Origin: an uncultured Pseudomonadales bacterium
GTDB lineage: Bacteria; Pseudomonadota; Gammaproteobacteria; Pseudomonadales; Azotimanducaceae
Direction: 5' to 3'
DNA: 64,000 nucleotides
Assembly: GCA_951813295.1 (NCBI GenBank)
Contig: CATOTI010000002.1
Location: 4,226,522-4,290,521, forward strand
The translations under genes were made by a program, and so were the position numbers. Under the pieces are notes generated by a model, which made no database searches, was not told the DNA's origin, and worked only from the letters and a program-made list of their open reading frames with translations. The stretch's first letter is position 1. The number at the start of each line of letters is the position of its first letter. Below are positions 1 through 7,915 of the stretch, in pieces.

Positions 1-636
1 GACCGCGAACGGATGCGGCGGAACGTCGTCCGGCATCACGAGCACCGGTGTCTCGCAGGCGCGGACGAAATCGCGCGTGACGGTGAACACGAAATCGGCG
101 CGATTGGTGTACATCGTGTTCAGGAACGCATCGACATCATCGGCCGTGACGTCGGGGTTTCGTTCGATCAGTTTCGGCGCCCAGTTCTTGGTGTTGTTGT
201 CGTAGAAGATCGTCGGATGATCCGCCGAGTAGCCGCTCGGCTGGCACATCACCGCGCCCGCGACGCGATCGGGCGCGCGCTGGATGAGATTCCAGTTGAA
301 CGGACCGCCGATGCAGCAGCCGAGCACCAGGAAGCGATCACATCCCAGGTGGTCCATGAGGCCGAGTTGATCGTCGGCGTAGCTATCCCAGGGACGATCG
401 ATCTCGAGCGGCCCCGTCGATTGCCCGCCCGCAGCGTTCCGCAGATCCGCCGTCGCGCAGCGGAATTCGTCGGAGAAGATCGACATCGCGTCGAATGGAC
501 CGTAGGGGCTCGACCACGCCGACATGTTGGCGTTCAAACCGCCGCCCGGGATAAGGAGTAGCGGGAACCCGCTGCCGCGCTCCTCATAGTGGATGCGAAC
601 CGTTCCTTGGGCGTGAGCACGTTCGTAGAAGGGCAT
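1..636 (-). CDS. Alpha/beta hydrolase (C-terminus cut by window edge)
   Basis: Reading leftward from an ATG at 636, 212 codons are open to the window edge with no stop, so the C-terminus is missing. The N-terminal half shows an alpha/beta-hydrolase core: a small beta-strand block followed by an oxyanion turn PGGG (residues 30-33) and a nucleophile elbow G-C-C-I-G-G at 106-111. The elbow residue is Cys108 rather than the usual Ser, as in dienelactone-hydrolase-like members. The catalytic His would lie beyond the edge. It is divergent from the dioxygenase gene to its right, with a 126-bp shared upstream region. Substrate unknown. An ORF on the opposite strand here (13-561) has arginine-rich low-complexity translation and is a shadow. 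Confidence 0.75.
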   Translation of the reverse strand, partial: MPFYERAHAQGTVRIHYEERGSGFPLLLIPGGGLNANMSAWSSPYGPFDAMSIFSDEFRCATADLRNAAGGQSTGPLEIDRPWDSYADDQLGLMDHLGCDRFLVLGCCIGGPFNWNLIQRAPDRVAGAVMCQPSGYSADHPTIFYDNNTKNWAPKLIERNPDVTADDVDAFLNTMYTNRADFVFTVTRDFVRACETPVLVMPDDVPPHPFAV

Positions 637-762
637 CGATTCTTTTTTCCAAGTGGGTATTCAGGTACGGGGATGTGCGGCGTTGACCGTCGCCGAATGA
701 CCGTGACATGTTGCAGACACGACGACGCCGACGACAACCCATCTGAAAGGACGAGATTTCGT

Positions 763-1842
763 ATGCAGACGCGTTTGGTTCCCATCGAAGGCGCCGGCTT
801 CGGGCGTGAGGTCCGGCATTGGGATCCGACGAGTGAGATTGAGCTGCGCGATGCACTGCACGAACACGGCGTTCTGCTTTTTCGCGGATTGACGGAGATC
901 TCGTCGGTCGAGCTGGGTCAGCGGGTTGAAGCGATGTTCCCTTCGATGCCGCTCGTCCGGCCGAAGCGCAACCTTCCGCCGGACGGGGGACCGATGAACG
1001 TGCTTGGCTCGACGCGTAACGAAGCGGGCGAATTCAACGCCGACTACGTGCCCGCAGCGACCGTCGGGGCGCCGCTCTTATCGGCCGACGGGCAGTGGGA
1101 TGAGGATCTCGAAAACTCGCTCATGAACTGGGTGCGCGGCAAAGAAGAGTGCACCTTCATGGAGTGGCACACCGACGCGACCTTCAACCCCTGGCCGACG
1201 AGCTACGCCGCACTCTATTGCCGACAAGCGGGCGGGAGCCACACGGGCTATGCCTGCGCGCGGCGTGGCTTCCAGGACCTGCCTGATGACCTGAAGGCTC
1301 TCGCCGAGCAAGCGATCTGCCGTTTTCGACCGAGCATCATCTACGGCAACCGTGAACTTGGTATTCCCGCGATCGGTAGCCGCGCCGTGCAGCTCGACGC
1401 GGTTAAGAGTGGTAACTACGTCGACTCGTCCGAGGAGGATGGCTCGCTCGAGAAACCACCACATCCCGATGATCCCGTCGTCCACCACCGGTTGGTGCAG
1501 ACCCATCCGCATACGCGTGAACGATCGCTCCGCTTCAGCTTGAAGGCGCTTGAAACGCTGGTCGGGAGACATGGGTCACTCGACGGCATCGCGCCGACCG
1601 ACGCCAAACGGCTGGCCTGGCAGATCATGCGCCAGGCGACGCGCGGTGAGCGGGCGTATCTACACGAATGGCGGGAAGGCGACCTCATCGTCTGGGACGA
1701 GCGGCTGACGCAACACTGCCGCGTGCCGTACGACGCGACGAACGTGCGCGAGATGTGGCGCTTAGTATTCGAGCACGATCCCGCCGAGCAGGAATTCAAT
1801 GAGATCGAACCGCAGCAGAATCTAACGCTCGCAGCGAATTAA
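763..1842 (+). CDS. TauD/TfdA-family Fe(II)/2-oxoglutarate dioxygenase
   Basis: A 359-residue cytoplasmic oxygenase. The facial triad is visible as HTD in EWHTDATF, with the distal His in LTQHCRVPY near the C-terminus, followed by an Arg-containing stretch (VREMWRLVF) suited to binding 2-oxoglutarate. Length is slightly above the roughly 280-300 usual for TauD. I chose the ATG at 763 because an AAAGGACG Shine-Dalgarno lies just upstream. The frame is open to 589, but that part reads as non-protein-like sequence. It is followed after 20 bp by a flavin-dependent monooxygenase, suggesting a shared catabolic operon. The substrate cannot be read from sequence. Confidence 0.8.
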   Translation: MQTRLVPIEGAGFGREVRHWDPTSEIELRDALHEHGVLLFRGLTEISSVELGQRVEAMFPSMPLVRPKRNLPPDGGPMNVLGSTRNEAGEFNADYVPAATVGAPLLSADGQWDEDLENSLMNWVRGKEECTFMEWHTDATFNPWPTSYAALYCRQAGGSHTGYACARRGFQDLPDDLKALAEQAICRFRPSIIYGNRELGIPAIGSRAVQLDAVKSGNYVDSSEEDGSLEKPPHPDDPVVHHRLVQTHPHTRERSLRFSLKALETLVGRHGSLDGIAPTDAKRLAWQIMRQATRGERAYLHEWREGDLIVWDERLTQHCRVPYDATNVREMWRLVFEHDPAEQEFNEIEPQQNLTLAAN

Positions 1843-1862
1843 CGAGAGTCCGGGGAGGACAG

Positions 1863-3011
1863 ATGAAGATTGGTGTCACGCTCTTTGCGCAGAACTATGT
1901 CGACTGGGAACGTTTCGAGGCGATCGAAGCCGATCCCGCCAAGGAGGGCACGCAGCCGAACGTCAGTGACGCGCAGATCTATAAGGAACAACTCCTCCTC
2001 GGGCGCCTGGTCGAACCGCTCGGCTACGACTCGCTCTGGACGGTCGAGCATCACTTCACGCCCTACACGATGGTGACGAGCCCGACCCAGTTCCTCGCCT
2101 ATTTCGCGGGGACGACCCAGCGTATCGGCATGGGCACGATGATCGTCGTGCTGCCCTGGCACGACCCCATCCAGGTCGCCGAGAACTTCGTCGCACTCGA
2201 TCACATGCTCGACGGGCGGCCCCTCAAAGTCGGCTTCGGGCGCGGTCTCGGGCTTCGCGAATACAACGGTCTGCGCATCCCCATGGATGAATCGCGCGAA
2301 CGCTTCAAGGAAAGCCTCGACGTCATTCGACTGGCGTTGAGCCAGGAGTGGTTCGAATACGACGGCACGCATTACCAACTGCCGCGGATGAGCATCCGCC
2401 CGCAGCCGCGACCCGATTCTCAGCTGCTCGACAACCTCTACATGGCCTGGGGCAGCCCGTCGTCCATGCCGATCGCCGCGAACGAAGGCATGAAGCCGCT
2501 CTTCATCCCGCAACGCGGATGGGACGCGCACCGCGGCGAACTCGCCGAGTACAACCGCATCCGCAAGGACGAGAAGGGGCTTTCGGAAGAGCTATCGACG
2601 ACGGTCTGTTGGGTCTATTGCGCCGAAACGGATGCGGAAGCCCACGAAGCCGTCTCGCAGTACATGCTCGAATACGGCGACAGCGCCATGCGCCACTACC
2701 AGTTCCTCGGCGATCACCTGCAAAAAACCAAGGGCTACGAGTACTACGGCCAGATGGCGAAGATGAGAGCTGCGTTGCCGCCGGATCAACAGCCCGACGA
2801 CATCTACATCGACAATCACGTCTGGGGCAGCCCCGAAACCTGCATCGAGAAGCTCCGCAACATCAACGATCAGATGGGCGTGGATGAGTTCATCGCCGTC
2901 TTCAGCTACGGCGCGATGCCCGCAGAAAAGGCCGAGGCGAGCATGCGGCTCTTCGCCGAGAAGGTGCTGCCGACCGCACAGACGTTCGAGACCAGGGCGG
3001 TCGTGGCATAG
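1863..3011 (+). CDS. LLM-class flavin-dependent (luciferase-like) monooxygenase
   Basis: A 382-residue protein with the bacterial-luciferase TIM-barrel pattern: N-terminal GVTLFAQNY, then DSLWTVEHHF, the GMGTMIVVLPWHDP strand-loop and a KVGFGRGLG phosphate/FMN-binding turn. Such enzymes use reduced FMN and O2 to oxidise a small substrate in the cytoplasm. The start ATG follows a GGGGAGGAC ribosome site. It sits 20 bp after the dioxygenase and 15 bp before the next gene, so the four-gene run 763-5457 is probably one operon. A partner flavin reductase is not in view. Confidence 0.85.
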   Translation: MKIGVTLFAQNYVDWERFEAIEADPAKEGTQPNVSDAQIYKEQLLLGRLVEPLGYDSLWTVEHHFTPYTMVTSPTQFLAYFAGTTQRIGMGTMIVVLPWHDPIQVAENFVALDHMLDGRPLKVGFGRGLGLREYNGLRIPMDESRERFKESLDVIRLALSQEWFEYDGTHYQLPRMSIRPQPRPDSQLLDNLYMAWGSPSSMPIAANEGMKPLFIPQRGWDAHRGELAEYNRIRKDEKGLSEELSTTVCWVYCAETDAEAHEAVSQYMLEYGDSAMRHYQFLGDHLQKTKGYEYYGQMAKMRAALPPDQQPDDIYIDNHVWGSPETCIEKLRNINDQMGVDEFIAVFSYGAMPAEKAEASMRLFAEKVLPTAQTFETRAVVA

Positions 3012-3026
3012 CCGAGAGAGGGATCG

Positions 3027-4445
3027 ATGGGCGACGAGATCGACCGCCGCTACTACGACGCGGCGGACTTCAGCACCTTCCGCACTTGCCTCACCGAAGA
3101 GACCGAACGCCTCGGCGAGGCATTCTCGACCGGCGCGTTTTCGACACGGGGTAACGTCGCGGGCTTCGAACTCGAAGCGTGGCTCCTCGACGAAAACGGC
3201 GATCCGACGGGAAAAAACGAAGCGTTCCTCGCCGCCGCCGACAACCCGCTCATCGTCCCGGAACTCGCCGCCTACAACATCGAGCTGAATGGCAGCCCCC
3301 AGCAACTCACCGGCCGCGTCTTCTCGCGTCTCGAGGATGAACTCTCCGCCACCTGGCGCGCTTGCGTCGAAGCCGGCAAAGAGATCGGCTGCGGCGTCGT
3401 CACCATCGGCATCCTGCCGACCATCCGCCAGGATCAACTGAACTCGAGCTTCATGTCCGAGGTGACGCGCTACCAAACCCTCAACGACCGCGTCATGGCA
3501 ATGCGCGACGGACGGCCGCTACAACTCGACATCCAGGGCGACTCCCATCTCGCCATCCAGCACGACGACGTCATGCTCGAAGCCGCGACCACCTCGTTCC
3601 AGCTCCACCTGCAAACCACGCCTGCGCAAGGCGTGCGCGACTTCAACGCCTGCCTCATCGCCTCAGCGCCACTGGTCGCCGTCAGTGCGAATTCGCCCGC
3701 GCTCTTCGGCCATCTTCTCTGGGACGAAACGCGTATCCCGCTCTTTGAGCAAGCCGTCGACACCGGCCCCACCGTGCCGGCACGCGTCACCTTCGGTGAG
3801 GACTACGTCCACCATTCGCTTTTCGAGATCTTCCAGGAAAACGAAAGCGCCTATCCGATTCTCATCCCCGCGCTTACGCAGGCGCCCGAACGCTACAGCC
3901 ATCTGCGTTTTCACAACGGCACCATCTGGCGCTGGAACCGCCCGCTGATCGGATACGACCACGACGGCGTCGCGCACGTGCGCATCGAACACCGCGCTGT
4001 GCCGGCAGGCCCCACCGTCAAGGACTCGATCGCCAACGCCGCCTTCTTCTACGGCCTCGTCCTCGGATTCGCCCTCGGCGACCCACCCGAAATGCGCCTC
4101 GACTTCACGAAAGCCAAGGCCAACTTCTACGCCGCGTCAAGGCAGAGCCTCGACGCCACGGTGGTCTGGGCCTTCGAGGACGGCGAACGCCAGCTCCCCA
4201 TGCGCGAACTCCTCGCCGACACGCTCATCCCGCTCGCACGCCGCGGGCTCGAATCGATCGACGTCCCAGACGACGAGATCAGCGCCTACCTCGACATCAT
4301 CGCCGCACGCGTCGACGCGGGTGTTAACGGCGCCAAATGGCAACGCCGATGGATCGATCAGAACGGCCTCGACTGGCACGCCCTCGTGCGCGCCTACAAA
4401 GAACAGCAAGACACCGGACGGCCCGTGCATGAATGGCCCTGTTGA
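3027..4445 (+). CDS. GCS2-type glutamate-cysteine ligase-like carboxylate-amine ligase
   Basis: A 472-residue protein resembling the glutamate-cysteine ligase family 2 (YbdK/COG2170 group). Visible family blocks are GFELEAWLL near residue 45, AYNIELNGSP near 85, a central GDSHLAIQHDD stretch and a later RIEHRAVPAGPTVKD block, placing acidic metal/ATP ligands as in this fold. These enzymes join an amino acid carboxylate to an amine with ATP. Length is longer than the roughly 370 of YbdK, through a C-terminal extension. It overlaps the next gene by 17 bp, implying coupled translation. The real product could be a small peptide or amide; I do not infer glutathione synthesis. Confidence 0.75.
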   Translation: MGDEIDRRYYDAADFSTFRTCLTEETERLGEAFSTGAFSTRGNVAGFELEAWLLDENGDPTGKNEAFLAAADNPLIVPELAAYNIELNGSPQQLTGRVFSRLEDELSATWRACVEAGKEIGCGVVTIGILPTIRQDQLNSSFMSEVTRYQTLNDRVMAMRDGRPLQLDIQGDSHLAIQHDDVMLEAATTSFQLHLQTTPAQGVRDFNACLIASAPLVAVSANSPALFGHLLWDETRIPLFEQAVDTGPTVPARVTFGEDYVHHSLFEIFQENESAYPILIPALTQAPERYSHLRFHNGTIWRWNRPLIGYDHDGVAHVRIEHRAVPAGPTVKDSIANAAFFYGLVLGFALGDPPEMRLDFTKAKANFYAASRQSLDATVVWAFEDGERQLPMRELLADTLIPLARRGLESIDVPDDEISAYLDIIAARVDAGVNGAKWQRRWIDQNGLDWHALVRAYKEQQDTGRPVHEWPC

Positions 4446-5457
4446 CGCGCCTCCGCTCTCCGTCCTCGATCACTTTCCGGCCGATCTTCTAGACCTCGAC
4501 GCGACGGAACTCCACGCGCGACTGGGCGGACCGACGCTCATTCGGATCAACGCGGACACCGAAGCTGAAAGAGAAAGAGAGGGGGTCTTCGTCTCCGCGC
4601 TCATCCACGGCAACGAAACGAGCGGCTGGGACGCTATCCGCCGACTCTTTGCCAGCCGCAGCATGCCCGAATACCGACCCGTCATCCTATTCCTCGGCAA
4701 CCTCCGCGCGGCTGAAGCGGGCGTGCGCACCTTGTCCGACCAATCCGACTTCAACCGGATCTGGACCAACCGCGATGAACCACTCGTCGAAGCCGTACTC
4801 GACGAAATCGCCAACGACCAATTCACCGCCTCCGTCGATCTGCACAACAACACCGGCAAGAACCCACCCTTCGCCGTCGTCACCGACACCGAACCCGGCA
4901 CCCTCGACCTCGCTGCACAGTTCGACCGCCGCATGGTGCTCGTCGAATCCCCCGCGTCCGTCCTCACGCGCGTGTTCACCGACTGCCCTGCCATCGCCGT
5001 CGAACTCGGCCCCGTCGGCGACCCGGCCTGCGTCGATCGCGCCGAAGCACTCCTCGCAGAACTCCTCTTCGACCCCCCGACCGGACCCAAGACCGTTCAC
5101 CCCAACACCATCTACCGCGCCATCGCCCGAATCTTCGTCGCCCCTGGCACCCACTTCACCATCGGCCACATCGGCGACCCCACCGACGCCGACGTGCACT
5201 TCACCGGCCACGTAGAAGAACGGAACTTTCATGAGCTCGACGCGGGGTTTGTCCTCGCGAATACGACACGGCCGATCCGCGAAGTCATTCGCGTCGAAGC
5301 AAGCGACGGTGAGGACGTCACGGATCGGTTCCTCGTGCAGGAAGGTGATGCCATCAAGCTTCGGGATCGCGTCATCCCCGCTATGAGCACGACGGATATC
5401 AGAGGGGTCGAGCTGGACTGTTTTTGCTATCTGATGGAGACGATCGATGTGGACTGA
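4429..5457 (+). CDS. Succinylglutamate desuccinylase/aspartoacylase-family (M14-like) zinc hydrolase
   Basis: A 342-residue protein with the M14/AstE-AspA zinc pattern: H-G-N-E at about 60-63 (His60 and Glu63 as metal ligands), the second ligand in VDLHNNTG, and a catalytic-type Glu in IAVELGP. These enzymes hydrolyse N-acyl amino acids or related amides. The ATG at 4429 is chosen because the family homology begins just after it; the frame continues upstream inside the preceding gene. It ends the operon: the next feature is a tRNA gene 42 bp downstream. A ligase followed by an amide hydrolase suggests conversion of an amide or peptide-like compound, which is inference. Confidence 0.8.
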   Translation: MNGPVDAPPLSVLDHFPADLLDLDATELHARLGGPTLIRINADTEAEREREGVFVSALIHGNETSGWDAIRRLFASRSMPEYRPVILFLGNLRAAEAGVRTLSDQSDFNRIWTNRDEPLVEAVLDEIANDQFTASVDLHNNTGKNPPFAVVTDTEPGTLDLAAQFDRRMVLVESPASVLTRVFTDCPAIAVELGPVGDPACVDRAEALLAELLFDPPTGPKTVHPNTIYRAIARIFVAPGTHFTIGHIGDPTDADVHFTGHVEERNFHELDAGFVLANTTRPIREVIRVEASDGEDVTDRFLVQEGDAIKLRDRVIPAMSTTDIRGVELDCFCYLMETIDVD

Positions 5458-5499
5458 CGCGCGAAGCACGAATCGGCGGTGCTAAAATCGCGCGCGACC

Positions 5500-5587
5500 G
5501 GAGGGGTGGCTGAGCGGTCGAAAGCACTGGTCTTGAAAACCAGCGAGGGGAGACCCTCCCAGGGTTCGAATCCCTGCCCCTCCGCCA
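5500..5587 (+). tRNA. tRNA-Ser (anticodon UGA)
   Basis: A full class II tRNA cloverleaf with encoded CCA. The acceptor arm pairs GGAGGGG (5500-5506) with CCCCTCC (5577-5583), then discriminator G and CCA. The anticodon stem CTGGT/ACCAG (5527-5531 with 5539-5543) encloses loop CTTGAAA, so the anticodon is TGA at 5534-5536, reading UCA. A long variable arm and the T-loop GGTTCGAATCC are present. A TAAAAT-like -10 lies just upstream at about 5483. The gene stands exactly at the boundary between the metabolic genes and the defence island, as tRNA genes used for island integration often do. Confidence 0.95.
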
Positions 5588-5765
5588 CGCAGTCGTCTTC
5601 TGGTAGAGCAGGAGCTTGGTTTCTGCTGATGATGCCCGGAGAGCCTTTGTTTCTGCTGGTTTGTGGGCCTTCGACTTCGGGCGACCAGATTGCAGAGACT
5701 ACCTGGTCTAGAGAAAATGGCGCAAATCTGGCGATCGTCTCTCGCCGCCGTTCAGGTGGTCTACT
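5582..5765 (+). repeat. Dispersed repeat, 3' part (copy D), abutting tRNA-Ser
   Basis: About 184 bp that match, with scattered substitutions, the right two thirds of the full copy at 26344-26650. It starts inside the tRNA 3' end (CCGCCACG) and ends in the inverted repeat arm CAGGTGGTCT. The left arm here is AGACTACCTG, one mismatch from perfect. No convincing protein is encoded. Confidence 0.75.
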
Positions 5766-5818
5766 TCGCCGATGCGATGCATCCGCAACACCAGGAGTCA
5801 TGCCGTACTCCGGCCAAC

Positions 5819-5863
5819 TTCCGAAACCGCAACCGTCGGCCGCCAACCGACCCGGTCAACGCC
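5819..5863 (+). pseudogene. cas1 scar: 15 codons of the conserved Cas1 motif
   Basis: Fifteen codons read FRNRNRRPPTDPVNA, the strongly conserved Cas1 segment that precedes its alpha-helical core. The matching region of the intact cas1 in this window lies at about 20900-20945. Reading frames on either side are unrelated, so this is a recombination scar rather than a gene. The interval 5766-5934 otherwise holds nothing I can identify. Confidence 0.6.
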
Positions 5864-5934
5864 TTCGAGAGGAGCGGGAGGTTTTGGGTAAGGCCACGGC
5901 CTGGTTGAGTTGAGAAGGCGTTCCCCAAAACTTA

Positions 5935-6148
5935 CCGCAAGCTTGCGGTAACGCCCCCTTGTTCTCCCCAGAAGGCATACTTTGGCCTGAACCGTTAAGC
6001 AGAAACCCATCTCATGGTGCCGACCGGTTATCCGCGCAGAATTTTGCTGGCTGTCACCGGCCTGTCGCCACAGGTGGTGACGGAAACTCTGTATGCGCTT
6101 GCGGCCAACCGGCACGACCCCTGGGTGCCGTGGGAGGTCCATCTAATC
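5935..6148 (+). pseudogene. Duplicated promoter region and first 45 codons of the NE0113/Csm6-family gene
   Basis: This segment repeats 7835-8050 nearly base for base: upstream palindrome, leader and the first 45 codons from the ATG at 6014. It diverges abruptly after GAGGTCCATCTAATC. The downstream frame is unrelated and arginine-rich, so the copy is a truncated duplicate. The two copies bracket 1.7 kb carrying an outer-membrane protein gene and broken transposases, which suggests insertion between, or partial duplication of, the start of the CRISPR operon. Confidence 0.85.
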
Positions 6149-6272
6149 CAAGCGGCGCGGAGTAGAGGACATCCTGAACGCCGTCGTCGACGGCCTCAAG
6201 CCGGCAAGCAAAGGGTAGAGATCGTCTTCTTTCAGCGCCGCAACTTACATTACACAATTGGAGCAAATACTA

Positions 6273-6836
6273 ATGCTAGGATCGATTCTCGGGCAAAAGA
6301 ATGCGTCGAAGGCGCGGATTGCGGCAGTGGTTATGACGTCTTTGATGTCTTGTTGCGTTTGGGCCGACGGATACCTTGGGGCACGGGCGGGGATGGTCTC
6401 AGTAGACGACGATTCCGCGGGGCTGAACTTCAGCGATCGTGCTCTGAGCGGCGGCGTCTACGGCGGGATCAACCTAAGCGAACGGATCGCGCTGGAGCTG
6501 AGCTATCTTTCGTCGGGCATACTTGAGGAAGACTTTGGCGTCGTCTCGGTCGAGGCTAAGTACTCGGGCGGCACTCTGGTTGCGGTTGGACGCCTCCCTA
6601 CGTCTGCGTCTGGTAACTCGTCCATCTTCGGAAAGGTGGGCTTCTATGTCGGCGAAGTGGACGTTTCTCTTGGCTCACTCTCAGGCGGTGACAGTGACTC
6701 CGGGTTCACCGCTGGCATCGGTGCGGACATGGAGCTTACCGAGACCATCACGCTACGCGGCGATCTCGACTGGTTCGAGGGTGATGCGGGACTAACGACG
6801 CTGACTGTTGGGATTCAGTTCGCTGTAGGGAAGTAG
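6273..6836 (+). CDS. Small OmpA-like/OMP_b-brl outer-membrane beta-barrel protein
   Basis: A 187-residue exported protein. An N-terminal signal peptide is visible (KAR, then AAVVMTSLMSCCVWA, with cleavage probably after WA). The mature part alternates hydrophobic and polar residues in strands typical of an eight-stranded barrel (YLGARAGMVSV, SGGVYGGINLSERIALELSYL, SIFGKVGFYVGEV, FTAGIGADMEL) and ends in a terminal strand TTLTVGIQFAVGK. I chose the ATG at 6273, which has a GGAG site about 9 bp upstream; a TTG at 6258 is in the same frame. It is passenger DNA between the two copies of the CRISPR promoter region. Function beyond an envelope role is unknown. Confidence 0.75.
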   Translation: MLGSILGQKNASKARIAAVVMTSLMSCCVWADGYLGARAGMVSVDDDSAGLNFSDRALSGGVYGGINLSERIALELSYLSSGILEEDFGVVSVEAKYSGGTLVAVGRLPTSASGNSSIFGKVGFYVGEVDVSLGSLSGGDSDSGFTAGIGADMELTETITLRGDLDWFEGDAGLTTLTVGIQFAVGK

Positions 6837-6859
6837 CTACCCCTCCGTCGCTCCTCCTA

Positions 6860-7150
6860 ATGACAACGCCCCGACCCGCGACGATCCTCAACTTCCGCCA
6901 CCTGCTGGAGCGGCACGGTCTCGGCGAGATGTTGCTGAAGGAGATTAACCGGCACCTGGAGCGCAACGGTTCCGGGTTGAAGCCCGGAACTCTGGTGGAC
7001 GCCAGCATCGTAGCGGCCCCTTCGTCGACGAAGAACGCCGCGAAGGCACGCGATCCCGAGCCCGAGATGCGTCAGACGAAGAAGGACAAGGAGTGGCCCT
7101 TCGGGATGACGATGCCTATCGGCGTCGATGACGCGGCGGGCTGCGTACGG
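6860..7150 (+). pseudogene. IS5-family transposase, central fragment
   Basis: The translation contains ILNFRHLLERHGLGE, GTLVDASIVAAPSSTKN and QTKKDKEWPFGM, which are the central blocks of IS5-family transposases including the first catalytic Asp (VDAS). The N-terminal domain is missing and homology stops after the IGVD block, so it cannot be functional. Confidence 0.75.
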
Positions 7151-7185
7151 GTTTTACCCCACTTCAGCGGACGGTTTAGTTAGGG

Positions 7186-7620
7186 TCGATAGGCGCATGG
7201 CCTGTCGACGTTCAGAAAGCCTGGCTCGTACGTCTTGAAGGGTTTGTGCCCACGCGCCGTCACCCCTGAGCTTGCGCAGGTTGCCCAGCCCATGTCGTCA
7301 CAGACAGCGGTCCAGGCCGGACTGGGACACGTCCGGATGAATGAACTCACGTGTGGCCCGCAACAGATCATCCAGCGGCACCAGCAGCGTTGTTCTTCGC
7401 AACTCGACCACCACAAGTCCCTGTGCCGCGAAAGGGTCGTCCGCAGACGGTGCGCGGTGTGCGACTGGTCCTGAAAATCGCTCTGGCCTCGCCATTTGCG
7501 AATCGTGACCTCCGTTACCCCGAACCACCTCGCCAGCACCCGAGCCGGTTCGTCACTGGCCGCGATTTCCGCCCGCACGGCCGGTGTGGTTCGCGCGCCT
7601 CGGTGCAGTGCAATCTTCAT
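7186..7620 (-). pseudogene. IS481-family transposase, N-terminal half with frameshifts
   Basis: Read leftward from the ATG at 7620, frame 1 gives the IS481 N-terminus (MKIALHRGARTTPAVRAEI, then a helix-turn-helix WFGVTEVTIRKW and SHTAHRLRTTL). The homology then continues in a second frame (LLVPLDDLLRATREFIHPD, SGLDRCL) and returns to the first for HKPFKTYEPGFLNVD. The catalytic core is absent. At least two frameshifts and a truncation make this a relic. The 210 bp between it and the palindrome at 7836 hold nothing recognisable. Confidence 0.75.
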
Positions 7621-7835
7621 CCCGGACTCTCCAGCCTCGAGCGTGGCGTACGCTGCGCCAACAGCTCATTCAATACCATTCGCGCCTGATAAAGTGCCCC
7701 TTGATCCGAAACAATACTACCGTCCGGGGATGTGACAACTACTAGCTCGAAAAGAAATCTGTCTGCTCGCCTCCAAACCCATATTCTGATTCTGCAACGA
7801 AGTGCTGAACCGACCTGTACGCTTGCGAGATCAGT

Positions 7836-7851
7836 ACCGCAAGCTTGCGGT
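7836..7851. promoter_or_regulatory. Perfect palindrome upstream of the CRISPR operon
   Basis: ACCGCAAGCTTGCGGT is a perfect 16-bp palindrome ending 65 bp before the first CRISPR gene. The duplicate copy at 5934-5953 extends it to a perfect 20-bp palindrome. It could be a dimeric regulator site or a transcript hairpin; no U-run follows closely, so a terminator is less likely. Confidence 0.45.
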
Positions 7852-7915
7852 GATGACCCCCTTGTTCTCCCGGAAGGCATACTTTGGCCCGAACCGTTAA
7901 GCAGAAACCCGTCTC

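Noticed and set aside
13..561. 182-codon plus-strand ORF at the left edge
   Set aside because: Arg- and Val-rich translation without family features; the minus strand encodes a clear alpha/beta hydrolase in good codon use.
589..762. 58-codon upstream extension of the dioxygenase
   Set aside because: Sequence is Cys/Arg-rich and unlike the family; the ATG at 763 has a ribosome site.
4687..5469. 260-codon minus-strand ORF over the M14-type hydrolase
   Set aside because: Gly/Val/Asp-rich shadow; the plus strand carries the zinc-ligand motifs.
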